Source: Thermus thermophilus HB8
GTDB lineage: Bacteria > Deinococcota > Deinococci > Deinococcales > Thermaceae
DNA length: 64,000 nt
Direction of reading: 5' to 3'
Assembly: GCF_000091545.1 (NCBI RefSeq)
Contig: NC_006462.1
Span: 124,001-188,000 of the forward strand
Below, piece after piece: positions 8,455-16,025 of this stretch. A model generated the notes under the pieces. The model saw only the letters and a program-made list of their open reading frames with translations. It did not search any database and was not told where the DNA came from. A program made the position numbers and the translations under genes. Every line of letters starts with the position of its first letter. Position 1 is the stretch's first letter.

Positions 8455-9402
8455 ATGACCCTGCACCTCACCCGCCAAGGGGCCACCTTGCGCCTCCGCC
8501 AGGGGAGGCTCCTTTTGGAGGAGGAGGGGCGGGAGGTGGCGGGCTTCCCCGCCCGGCAGGTGCGCTCCGTGGCCCTTTGGGGGAACGTGCGGCTTTCCAC
8601 CCCCGCCCTCGTTTTCCTCCTGCGGCAGGGGGTCCCGGTGTTCTTTTACTCCCTGGAAGGGTTTCTCCACGGGGTGGCGGGGGCCTATCCCGACCCCCAC
8701 CCGGCCCACCTCCGGGCCCAGTTCGCCGCCGAAGGCCTTCCCCTGGCCCGCGCCTTCGTGGTGGGGAAGCTTCGCTCGGCTCTGGCCCTTCTGGAGCGCC
8801 ACCGCCTGCCCGAGGCGGGAGGTGTGGTGGAGGCCCTGGCCCGGGCCGAGGGGGCTTCGGAGCTTGAGCGCCTCCGGGGGGCGGAAGGGGAGGGGAGCCG
8901 GGTCTACTTCCAGGGCCTTGCCCGGCTCCTCGGCCCCTACGGCTTCGGGGGCCGCACCCGCAGGCCCCCAAGGGACCCGGTGAACGCCGCCCTCTCCTAC
9001 GGCTACGCCCTCCTCCTGGGGAGGGTTCTTGTGGCGGTGCGGCTCGCCGGGCTCCACCCCGAGGTGGGCTTTCTCCACGCCGAGGGGCGACGGAGCCCCG
9101 CCCTCGCTTTGGACCTCATGGAGGAGTTCCGGGTGCCCGTGGTGGACCAGGTGGTCCTCTCCGCCTTCCGGCGGGGCCTCCTCACCCCATCCCACGCTGA
9201 GGTGCGGGAGGGGGGCGTTTACTTGAACGAGGAGGGGCGGAGGCGGCTCATCCAGCTCTTTGAGGAGCGCTTGTTGGAGGGGGTGAGCCATCCCCTGGGG
9301 TTCCGCAAGCCCCTGGGGGAGACGATTGAGGTGCAGGCTCAGCGGCTGAAGGCGGCCCTTCTGGGGCGGGGGCGCTACACTCCCTTTTACCTATGGCGGT
9401 AG
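8455..9402 (+). CDS. cas1: CRISPR integrase Cas1
   Basis: The 315-residue Cas1 has the N-terminal beta domain (MTLHLTRQGATLRLRQGRLL) and the catalytic helical domain. Likely metal-binding residues are E144 in RGAEGEGSRVYF, H208 in EVGFLHAEG, and D220/E223 in LALDLMEEFRVP. With Cas2 it integrates new spacers at the leader end of an array. It starts three bases after the Csm6-like gene, so the two are probably one operon. The array leader begins directly after it. Unusually, cas2 is not adjacent but lies 2.7 kb away on the far side of array 1, a distance increased by the IS insertion. Confidence 0.95.
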   Translation: MTLHLTRQGATLRLRQGRLLLEEEGREVAGFPARQVRSVALWGNVRLSTPALVFLLRQGVPVFFYSLEGFLHGVAGAYPDPHPAHLRAQFAAEGLPLARAFVVGKLRSALALLERHRLPEAGGVVEALARAEGASELERLRGAEGEGSRVYFQGLARLLGPYGFGGRTRRPPRDPVNAALSYGYALLLGRVLVAVRLAGLHPEVGFLHAEGRRSPALALDLMEEFRVPVVDQVVLSAFRRGLLTPSHAEVREGGVYLNEEGRRRLIQLFEERLLEGVSHPLGFRKPLGETIEVQAQRLKAALLGRGRYTPFYLWR

Positions 9403-9412
9403 GGGCAACTCT

Positions 9413-9421
9413 TGCTATACT
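9413..9421 (+). promoter_or_regulatory. Extended -10 promoter element directly after cas1
   Basis: TG-C-TATACT is a perfect extended -10 motif eleven bases beyond the cas1 stop. It is followed by GCAAC/ATTGCGA/GCAAC words that resemble parts of the repeat ends. It could start a transcript towards the array in addition to the promoter at 9532-9540. Its real use is unknown. Confidence 0.35.
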
Positions 9422-9515
9422 TATCCGCAACATTGCGATGCAACTGGCTTTCTTTGCGCTTTTTCAAACAAAGCTCACTTTGGGAGGCGTTTCTTCGCCG
9501 ATATTTTAACCTGGT

Positions 9516-9540
9516 GCAACGTTGCGGTGTGTGCTATACT
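9516..9540 (+). promoter_or_regulatory. Array 1 promoter with overlapping palindrome
   Basis: An extended -10 (TG-C-TATACT, with TATACT at 9535-9540) lies just upstream of the leader sequence shared by both arrays. The perfect ten-base palindrome GCAACGTTGC (9516-9525) occupies the expected -35 region and could be an operator. The corresponding promoter of array 2 has the same -10 context but lacks the palindrome, so the two arrays may be controlled differently. Confidence 0.5.
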
Positions 9541-9765
9541 CTTGCCAACCCGGACCTCCGGGCGGGGATCTTGAAAGCCGGTTTTTCCCTTGCGGAAGGC
9601 GAATATGCGCTTTTTCTTTTCATCGCCCCTTTCTCCTGTGGCTTTCCATTGGTGTAAACCCTCAAAAACCCCCATTATTCGCCGTGTGCATATTCCAAGC
9701 TTCATCTTTCTCACAAACCCCCCCTTTGGCGGCGCCGTCCAGGACGGGGTTCTTTGGGGGGTACC
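9541..9765 (+). promoter_or_regulatory. CRISPR leader of array 1
   Basis: This 225-bp stretch is comparatively A/T-rich for the genome, carries no plausible gene, and ends exactly at the first repeat. About 215 bp are nearly identical to the leader of array 2. It starts with the inverted repeat CCGGA-CC-TCCGG near the transcription start. It contains CCGTCC-A-GGACGG (9735-9747) about twenty bases before the first repeat, which could anchor Cas1-Cas2. The orientation is supported by the intact first repeats, the degenerate repeat at the other end, and the repeat 3' end ATTGCGAC that forms the crRNA handle. Confidence 0.8.
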
Positions 9766-9950
9766 GTTGCAAGGGATTGAGCCCCGTAAGGGGATTGCGA
9801 CATGTGGCAGTCCAACGACGACGGCTTCGGCATGTTCTTTCGGTTGCAAGGGATTGAGCCCCGTAAGGGGATTGCGACCATGATGAGGGCGTGAGCGGCC
9901 TCGGGCCGGGACTGAAGGGTTGCAAGGGATTGAGCCCCGTAAGGGGATTG
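9766..9950 (+). CRISPR. CRISPR array 1, leader-proximal part (three repeats, last one cut by IS)
   Basis: Two full 36-bp repeats start at 9766 and 9843, and a third starts at 9919 but keeps only its first 32 bases (9919-9950). The repeat begins GTTGCAAGGGATTGAG, has the stem CCCC-GTAA-GGGG and ends ATTGCGAC, the known eight-base crRNA handle of Thermus type III complexes. Spacers are 41 and 40 bp. The third repeat is interrupted after GGGGATTG by the IS110-family element; its last four bases CGAC are found at 11111-11114. Confidence 0.97.
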
Positions 9951-9965
9951 ATACTGTCTTGCCTG

Positions 9966-10919
9966 TCAAGCGACCCCTTGATCTAGCTGGGTCGCGTAGT
10001 ACTCCCTGAGCCTTCCCATCATCCGCCTGAGGAGCTTGTGGGCCACGGCCACCAACGCCTGCTTCTTTCTCTTTCCCCGCGAGAGCAGGCGGTGGTAGAA
10101 GGCCCGCATCTCCGGGTCATGGCGCACCGCCACCAGGGCGCCCATGTAGAGCTTTCGCCGCAGGAGGGGAGGCCCTTTTTTGGAGAGCCGACTCCTCTCC
10201 ACGCTCTTTCCCGACTCCTCCCGCTCGGGGATGAGCCCCGCGTAGGAGGCCGCCCTCTTCGCCCGGCCCCAGAGCTCTGGGGGCAGGAGGGCCAGCACCG
10301 CTGCCGCCACCTGGGGCCCCACCCCGGGCAGGGCCATCAGGACCTCGGCCTCGGGGAGGGTGGCGAGGAGGGCCTGGATCCTGGCCTCCACCTCCCCGAG
10401 AAGCCCCTTCACGCAGGCCAGCTCCTTTTGGAGGAGGGCGAGGACCTCCTTGCTCCCCGCCCACTCCGCCGCCTCCATCTGGTTGAGGATGGCCCTTTCC
10501 CGCCCGGCCAAGTCCTCCCGGTAGCCCACCAGGGCTTTGAGCTCACGGAGGGCTTCTGGGGGGAGGGTGTAGGCCCAGAGCTCCCCGTGGTAGACCTGGG
10601 CGTAGCGGGCGAGGAGGAGGGCGTCTTGGCGGTCGGTCTTCTGGCGTTCTCCCTTGGCCTTGCGGAAGGCGGCGAGATGGTAGGGGTTGACCAGGGCCAC
10701 CTGGAGGCGGTTTTCTGCCAGGAGCTTGAGGAGGGGGAGGTGGTAAGCGCCCGTGGGCTCCAGGGCGACCCAGGCGGGGTTGTGGTGGGCGAGGGCGGCG
10801 AGGAGGGCTTGACGGCCTTCAGGGGAGTTGGGGAAGCGGAGGCGGGTGGGTTTGGGGGAGTTGGAGACGAGGGCCAGGTCCAGGTGGGTTTTGCTGACGT
10901 CAATGCCGGCGAAGGTCAT
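9966..10919 (-). CDS. IS110-family transposase (recombinase), copy 1
   Basis: The 317-residue protein has the two IS110 domains. The N-terminal RuvC-like DEDD domain shows D7 in AGIDVSK, E54 in ALEPTGAYH, and D96/D99 in KTDRQDALLLA. The C-terminal Tnp_20 domain has the helix-hairpin-helix MALPGVGPQVAAAVLALLP and the catalytic-serine segment RAASYAGLIPE (S225). Such enzymes excise a circular intermediate and insert it under guidance of an element-encoded bridge RNA. The gene starts at ATG 10919 after GGAGAGAGCC and ends 15 bases from the left IS end. It differs from copy 2 at six residues (G56, G112, E113, W115, A123, A143 here), so the copies are not freshly duplicated. Confidence 0.95.
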   Translation of the reverse strand: MTFAGIDVSKTHLDLALVSNSPKPTRLRFPNSPEGRQALLAALAHHNPAWVALEPTGAYHLPLLKLLAENRLQVALVNPYHLAAFRKAKGERQKTDRQDALLLARYAQVYHGELWAYTLPPEALRELKALVGYREDLAGRERAILNQMEAAEWAGSKEVLALLQKELACVKGLLGEVEARIQALLATLPEAEVLMALPGVGPQVAAAVLALLPPELWGRAKRAASYAGLIPEREESGKSVERSRLSKKGPPLLRRKLYMGALVAVRHDPEMRAFYHRLLSRGKRKKQALVAVAHKLLRRMMGRLREYYATQLDQGVA

Positions 10920-11108
10920 GGGCTCTCTCCTTTTGGTAACCTGAGGGAGGTGGCCACCCGACCCTGTGGGCCTTCCATGTGGATGCGGTCTTTGACGACC
11001 GGGATACTGTGCGGCGGGGAGGCCGGGGTGGGTGGCTACCGATCAATCCCGCGGGCGTGGTGGCCCGGCAACCGGGGCGGTGGGGCCTCCCTCAGGGGGC
11101 AAGATACA
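10920..11108 (-). ncRNA. Predicted bridge RNA of the IS110 element, copy 1
   Basis: The noncoding end upstream of the transposase carries an 11-bp inverted repeat (CCTGAGGGAGG at 11096-11086 pairing with CCTCCCTCAGG at 10950-10940, read on the minus strand) that would close the structure. Inside it, a first loop framed by GGUUGCC/GGUAGCC (11073-11067 and 11040-11034) contains GGGATTG (11050-11044). This matches the repeat at the insertion point including the TG core, as a right target guide would. A second region contains ACAGTATC (11010-11003), identical to the element's own end at 9950-9957, as a left donor guide would be. ACATG (10980-10976) matches the other end. The order target loop then donor loop agrees with IS621-type bridge RNAs. 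Transcription itself is not shown by sequence. Confidence 0.65.
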
Positions 11109-11110
11109 TG

Positions 11111-12099
11111 CGACCTAGGCAGACCTCTTCCCACTCCGTGAGCGGGTATGGCATGGTTGCAAGGGATTGAGCCCCGTAAGGGGATTGCGACTGCTCTAAT
11201 CGGGCCTGTTCGGCTATGGCCTTGGGGCTCGTTGCAAGGGATTGAGCCCCGTAAGGGGATTGCGACACAACCCGCCCAAAGGGAATGCCGCTAGCCCCAG
11301 ACACATGTTGCAAGGGATTGAGCCCCGTAAGGGGATTGCGACCAGTCCCACCCCTCGTGGGGGGCGGCCCTGTCGTCGGTTGCAAGGGATTGAGCCCCGT
11401 AAGGGGATTGCGACCGCACCCTCCTTCCGAGCTTCCACCCGGCGTACATGGCCGTTGCAAGGGATTGAGCCCCGTAAGGGGATTGCGACTTCAGCAGACC
11501 GAAGTGTCTTCCGTTGCGAACAGTGTAGGTTGCAAGGGATTGAGCCCCGTAAGGGGATTGCGACCCTCATCAGCGCATCTAGAGCCTGAATTATCCTCAT
11601 TTCTTCGTTGCAAGGGATTGAGCCCCGTAAGGGGATTGCGACGCCATCACCGTGAGGCCGCCCTCCACCAGCTCCCCCTCCAGTTGCAAGGGATTGAGCC
11701 CCGTAAGGGGATTGCGACTTTCTTAATTACGAGCCAGTCATTCGGATAAACCATGAGAGTTGCAAGGGATTGAGCCCCGTAAGGGGATTGCGACTGAAAG
11801 TTTCGGTGGTCCCCCCCGCCCTCCACCAGCGGAGTTGCAAGGGATTGAGCCCCGTAAGGGGATTGCGACCCGCAGCTGGGGCAAGTGCAACCGCAGTAGC
11901 TCATACTCCGTTGCAAGGGATTGAGCCCCGTAAGGGGATTGCGACTTGGCGGTCAGGGTTTGGTACCGCACCGTGTTCGGCGTTAGTTGCAAGGGATTGA
12001 GCCCCGTAAGGGGATTGCGACTTCTTGATTATCCTGACCTTGTCCTTCATCTTTGACCTCCTTGTTGCAAGGGATTGAGCCCCGTAAGGGGATTGCGCC
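11111..12099 (+). CRISPR. CRISPR array 1, distal part (13 repeats after the IS)
   Basis: The segment starts with CGAC (11111-11114), the missing end of the interrupted repeat, followed by a 41-bp spacer. Repeats start at 11156, 11231, 11307, 11379, 11454, 11529, 11607, 11683, 11759, 11834, 11910, 11986 and 12064, with spacers of 36-42 bp. The last repeat deviates at its 3' end (GCGCCT instead of GCGACN), which marks the old, leader-distal end. Counting the split repeat once, array 1 has 16 repeats and 15 spacers. Two spacers (11643-11682 and 11795-11833) share a 15-bp core. Confidence 0.97.
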
Positions 12100-12116
12100 T
12101 CGCGGGGGCCTTTGGC

Positions 12117-12122
12117 TAGCCT
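12117..12122 (+). promoter_or_regulatory. Possible leaderless promoter of cas2
   Basis: TAGCCT stands six bases before the cas2 ATG with no ribosome site between them. It repeats the -10 plus six bases plus ATG spacing seen for the Csm6-like gene, cas10 and the CAP lipoprotein gene. Confidence 0.35.
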
Positions 12123-12128
12123 TTTCCC

Positions 12129-12401
12129 ATGGGCAAGCGTCTCTATGCCGTGGCGTACGACATTCCGGACGACACTCGCCGGGTGAAGCTGGCCAACCTC
12201 CTGAAAAGCTACGGGGAGCGGGTCCAGCTCTCCGTGTTTGAGTGCTACCTGGACGAGCGGCTTCTGGAGGACCTGCGGCGGAGGGCCAGGCGGCTTTTGG
12301 ACCTGGGCCAGGACGCCTTGCGCATCTACCCCGTGGCGGGCCAGGTGGAGGTTTTGGGCGTGGGGCCTTTGCCGGAGCTCCGGGAGGTGCAGGTGCTGTG
12401 A
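12129..12401 (+). CDS. cas2: CRISPR-associated protein Cas2
   Basis: The 90-residue protein has the Cas2 ferredoxin-like fold: [20 protein letters not shown] with the conserved Asp after the first strand, then [25 protein letters not shown], and a third strand with ALRIYPV. Cas2 dimers bridge two Cas1 dimers in the spacer-integration complex. The gene begins 30 bases after the last repeat of array 1 and is the first of the csm side of the locus. Its separation from cas1 by an array is unusual. The stop TGA lies 55 bases before the cas10 start. Confidence 0.95.
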
Positions 12402-12444
12402 GGCCCCGCGTGCACACTTCACACGGGTCCTGGGGAGGCCCGTT

Positions 12445-12450
12445 TATACT
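12445..12450 (+). promoter_or_regulatory. -10 element of a leaderless promoter for the Csm operon
   Basis: TATACT is followed by six bases and then the ATG of cas10 at 12457, with no ribosome-binding sequence. TTCACA (12418-12423) lies upstream but 21 bases away, which is long for a -35. A leaderless start at the A of the ATG is the simplest reading. Confidence 0.5.
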
Positions 12451-12456
12451 CGGGCC

Positions 12457-14874
12457 ATGCTTGGGGACGGCCTGAGCGTGGCCCTGGCGGGACTTTTGCA
12501 CGACGTGGGCAAGCTCTATTCCCGCGCCCGCTGGGGCGAGCGGGACGATCAGGTTCCCGACCGCACCCACACCGCCTACACTGCCCACTTCGTCCGGGAG
12601 CATGCCGGGCTCTTTCGCGGGGCGGGCCTGGACCCGGACTGGCTCGCCCGGACGGCAAGCCGCCACCACGAGGGCTGGCGGGACCGCCCCCAGTACCGGC
12701 CCGAGACCCCCGAGGAGTGGTGCGTGGCCCTGGCGGACACCTACGCCTCCAAGGAGCGGGAGGAGGGGGAGGGTGGGGGAAGCCCTCCGGAGGTGCCCCT
12801 TTCCCCTCCCTTCCGCAGGCTCCTCCTGGGGGGCGAGGAGGGGAGGGAAGGAGGGTACAGCCCCGTGGGGGCCGGGGGGCGGGTGGGCCTCGAGGCCGGG
12901 GGGCTTTACCCGGAGGAGCGGCCCAACGTCTCCAAAGACGTCTACAAGCGGCTTCTTGAGCGGCTGGAGGGGCGGCTTGAGGAGATGGCCCGCTTCTCCC
13001 TGGGCAAGGAGGCCCTTGTCCTGAACCTGGCCCTGGCCCTCCAGGAGACCCTTTCCCTGGTGCCCTCGGACACCCAGTCGGAGCCGGACGTCTCCCTCTA
13101 CGACCACCTGCGCCTCACGGCGGCCATCGCCCACGCCTTGTGGCTTTTCCACGGGGGAAGCCCCTCGGCACAGAACCTGCGCCAGGACGGGGAGAAGTTC
13201 CTCCTGGTGGTGGGGGACATGGGGGGCATCCAGGGGCACATCTACCGCATCGCCGGGGCGGAGGCGGGAGTGGGGGGCATCGCCAAGCGGCTTCGGGCGA
13301 GGAGCCTCGAGGTGAGCCTGGCCGCGGAGGCCATGGCCCTGGGGCTTCTTTGGCGCCTGGGCCTCACCTCCCTGAACCGCATCTTGGGGGCGGGGGGCAA
13401 GTTCTACCTCCTCCTGCCCAACACCGAGGAGGCGAGGGCGGCCCTGGAGGGGACCAGGGAGGCCTGGGGGAGGTGGGCCCTCAAGCGGGGGGGAAGCCTC
13501 GTGCCCCACCTGGCCTGGGTGGCCTTCCGGGGGCAGGACTTCCGGGACTTCGCCGCCCTTCTCAAGCGCCTCCACGAGGCCCTCGCCCGGGAGAAGCTCA
13601 GGCCCTTCGCCTTCCTCGCCTCCACGGGGGGGGTCCTGGGGGCGCCCCTCCGCCCCTGCGCCGCCTGCGGCCTGGAGCCCGCCCGAAGGGACGAGCCCGG
13701 AAGCCTCTGCCCGGACTGCGAGCGGGAGGCGGCCCTCGGGGCCCGGCTTCCCCGAAGCGACCGGGTGGGCTTCTTCCTGGAAGAGGCTCCGAGGCCCTAC
13801 CTGGACTTTCCCGGCCTGAAGGTGGGCCTGGGGGGGCCGTTGGAGGGGGCCTTCCACCTCTTCCGCGCCCGGCTGGACTTCGCCCCCTGGCCCGACCCCT
13901 CGGAGGCCAAGCCCCTCCTCGGCCACCTGCCCCGGGTGGAGCACGCCCTGAAGGCCAAGGGGTGGAGCCTGGAGGCCTACCGGGCCTGGGCCGAGGAGGA
14001 GGGGCTTTTGGAGGACGAGGAGCCCCATCCCGAAAAGGTCCTCACCTTCGCCGAACTCGCCGCCCTCTCGGAGGGCGCCCCCTACCTCGGGGCCCTCATG
14101 CTGGACGCCGACCGCATGGGGGAGGCCTTCGCCACAGGCTTCCGCCGCGAGGGGCGGGACCTCGCCACCCCGAGCCGCCTCGCCGCCCTCTCCCGCACCC
14201 TGGAGGTCTTCTTCACCACGGAGGTCCTCACCCTCCTGGAGGAGCCCCGGCGCTACCGGGAGCGGCTTGGGTGGGACGACCTCGAGGCCCAGCGCAAGGA
14301 GGCCCGCTACCCCCTCCTCTACAGCGTCTACTCCGGGGGGGACGACCTCTTCCTCCTCGGGCCCTGGGACGCCCTTTTGGACTTCGCCCTGGACCTGGAG
14401 AGGCTCTACCGCCTCTTCACCCGCCACCCGCGGCTCACCCTCTCCGGGGGGTTCCTCCTCGTCCCGCCGAGCCTCCCCGTGCCCGAGCTCGCCCGGCTTT
14501 TGGGGGAGGCGGAGAAGCGGGCCAAGGCCGAGGGGCGGGAGAGGCTTTTCCTCTTCGGCCAGGCGGTGCCGTGGGAGACCTTGCGGGGCCTTCGCGCCTG
14601 GGCCGAGGGCCTGCGCCAAGACCTGCGGGCCGAGCGGGTGAGCCGGGCCCAGGTCTACCGCTGGCTCCTCCTCTGGCGCAGGTTCTCCCCCCTGGAGGAC
14701 CCCGGGGAGCGGATGCGCTACAAGCCCCTCTTGGCCTACGCCCTAAGGCGCGTCCGGGAACGGGACGAGGAGGCGTGGAAGAGGTATCTAAAGCTTCTTG
14801 ACCACCAGGACCCGGCCTGGGCCTACCTTCCCGTCTGGGTCCAGTGGGCGCTTTACCGGGAAAGGAGGGTGTGA
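12457..14874 (+). CDS. csm1: Type III-A Cas10/Csm1
   Basis: The 805-residue signature subunit of the Csm complex begins with an HD nuclease domain ([15 protein letters not shown] with H15-D16, and SRHHEGW). A first palm domain, a zinc-binding segment with two CxxC pairs ([21 protein letters not shown] spread over residues ~402-422) and a second palm domain follow. The polymerase motif GGDD is at 627-630 ([12 protein letters not shown]). On target RNA binding it cuts single-stranded DNA through HD and makes cyclic oligoadenylate through GGDD, which activates Csm6 and Can1. ATG 12457 is chosen because it puts the HD motif at the usual distance and follows a -10 element; the open frame further upstream overlaps cas2. 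The stop is immediately followed by csm2. Confidence 0.95.
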
Positions 14875-15279
14875 ATGCCGGCGTTGGAGTTTTTCAAGGA
14901 CAAGGAGCGGGGAGTTCTGGACCCCAAGGTCTTTGAGCGGGCCCGGGAGGTGGCGGAGGGGCTCGCCAGGGGGAAGCTCAAGTCCAGCCAGTTCCGCAAC
15001 TACTTCGCCGAGCTCAGGGCCCTGGAGAACCGCTTTGAGCGGGAGAGGCGCAAGGAAGGGGAGGAGTTGGCCTTCGCCCGGCTCGTCCCCCAGCTTGAGC
15101 TCCTCAGGGCCAAGCTCTTCTACAACACCCGCTCCCAGGGCCCCTTGAGGGACGCCAAGGAGTTCGTGGAGTTCATGGAGGAGGCCCTCGAGGCGGGGAA
15201 GCGGAGCCCAAAGGACTTTGAAGCGATGATGAAGTACGTGGAGGCGGTGCTCGCCTACTTCTACGCCTTGGCGAAGTAG
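14875..15279 (+). CDS. csm2: Csm2, small subunit of the type III-A complex
   Basis: This 134-residue, mostly helical protein has the Csm2 pattern: FKDKERGVLDPKVFERAREV near the start, LKSSQFRNYFAELRALENRF, VPQLELLRAKLFYNTRSQGP, and FVEFMEEALEAGK at the end. Csm2 forms the minor filament beside the Csm3 backbone and contacts the crRNA-target duplex. The ATG directly abuts the csm1 stop (TGAATG), so translation is coupled. Length and position between csm1 and csm3 leave little doubt. Confidence 0.93.
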   Translation: MPALEFFKDKERGVLDPKVFERAREVAEGLARGKLKSSQFRNYFAELRALENRFERERRKEGEELAFARLVPQLELLRAKLFYNTRSQGPLRDAKEFVEFMEEALEAGKRSPKDFEAMMKYVEAVLAYFYALAK

Positions 15280-15290
15280 GAGGAACGAGG

Positions 15291-16016
15291 ATGAAGCTCA
15301 AGAAGGTGATCCGCATCCGCTCGGTGCTCCTGGCCAAGACGGGCCTCAGGATCGGGATGAGCCGGGACCAGATGGCCATCGGCGACCTGGACAACCCCGT
15401 GGTTCGCAACCCCCTCACGGACGAGCCTTACATCCCCGGCTCCAGCCTCAAGGGGAAGCTCCGCTACCTCCTGGAGTGGAGCCTGGGCGGGGACTACATC
15501 CTGAAGGCCAAAGAAAGGCAGGTCTACGCCTCCCCCGACCCCAAGGACCCCGTGGCCCGCATCTTCGGCCTGGCCCCGGAGAACGACGAGAGGTCTTTGG
15601 CAGTGGCCCGGGAGCGGGGCCCCACGAGGCTCCTCGTGCGGGACGCTTACCTCACGGAGGACGCCAAGGAGGCCTTAGAGCGCACCTCCGCCAGGGGCGG
15701 GCTCTACACGGAGATCAAGCAGGAGGTCTTCATCCCCCGCCTGGGCGGAAACGCCAACCCCCGCACCACGGAAAGGGTTCCCGCCGGGGCCCGCTTTAGG
15801 GTGGAGATGACCTACCGGGTGCTGGACGACCTGGACGAGGAGTACTTCGGGAAATACCTCCTCCGGGCCCTGGAGCTTCTGGAGCTGGACGGCCTCGGGG
15901 GGCACATCAGCCGGGGCTACGGCCAGGTCTACTTCCTCCACCCCGAAAGGCTTACGGAGGACCAGGAGGGCTGGCCCCTAAAGGAAAGGCTCAAGGTGGA
16001 GGAAGTGGTCCTTTAG
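15291..16016 (+). CDS. csm3: Csm3, backbone RNase subunit of the type III-A complex
   Basis: The 241-residue RAMP protein forms the helical backbone and cuts the bound target RNA every six bases. The catalytic aspartate is D34 in AIGDLDNPVVRNP. The RAMP glycine-rich loop follows as YIPGSSLKGKLRYLLEW. A central insertion (VFIPRLGGNANPRTTERVPAGA) corresponds to the thumb that splits target and guide. The last motif is GLGGHISRGYGQVYF. AGGAACGAGG precedes the ATG at 15291. It is the most conserved member of the operon, with normal length. Confidence 0.95.
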   Translation: MKLKKVIRIRSVLLAKTGLRIGMSRDQMAIGDLDNPVVRNPLTDEPYIPGSSLKGKLRYLLEWSLGGDYILKAKERQVYASPDPKDPVARIFGLAPENDERSLAVARERGPTRLLVRDAYLTEDAKEALERTSARGGLYTEIKQEVFIPRLGGNANPRTTERVPAGARFRVEMTYRVLDDLDEEYFGKYLLRALELLELDGLGGHISRGYGQVYFLHPERLTEDQEGWPLKERLKVEEVVL

Positions 16017-16025
16017 GGGGCCTGG

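Larger units (their letters stand above)
9951..11110. mobile_element. IS110-family element, copy 1 (IS1000-like), inserted in a CRISPR repeat
   Basis: The element is 1160 bp long. Its left junction reads GGGGATTG|ATACTGTC and its right junction AAGATACATG|CGAC, so a TG dinucleotide is present at both ends and in the uninterrupted repeat. There are no terminal inverted repeats and no target duplication, as expected for IS110 elements that recombine at a short core. One transposase gene runs on the minus strand. The remaining 190 bp upstream of that gene are noncoding and are predicted to give a bridge RNA. A second copy interrupts array 2 at the same repeat position. The element resembles IS1000 of T. 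thermophilus from memory, which has not been checked. Confidence 0.92.

Noticed and set aside
9802..9842. Self-targeting spacers against genes in this window
   Set aside because: The first spacers read by eye showed no match to the genes present; a computed search of all spacers would be needed to exclude it.
9951..11110. The IS as cargo or a Cas1-based casposon
   Set aside because: It has only an IS110-type DEDD/serine recombinase, no Cas1 homolog, no terminal inverted repeats and no target duplication.
9475..12422. Open frames running through the CRISPR arrays on both strands
   Set aside because: They consist of translated repeats at constant spacing and change with every spacer; they are not genes.
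12238..12456. N-terminal extension of csm1 over cas2
   Set aside because: It lies in another frame of cas2, lacks family resemblance, and a -10 element lies just before the ATG at 12457.
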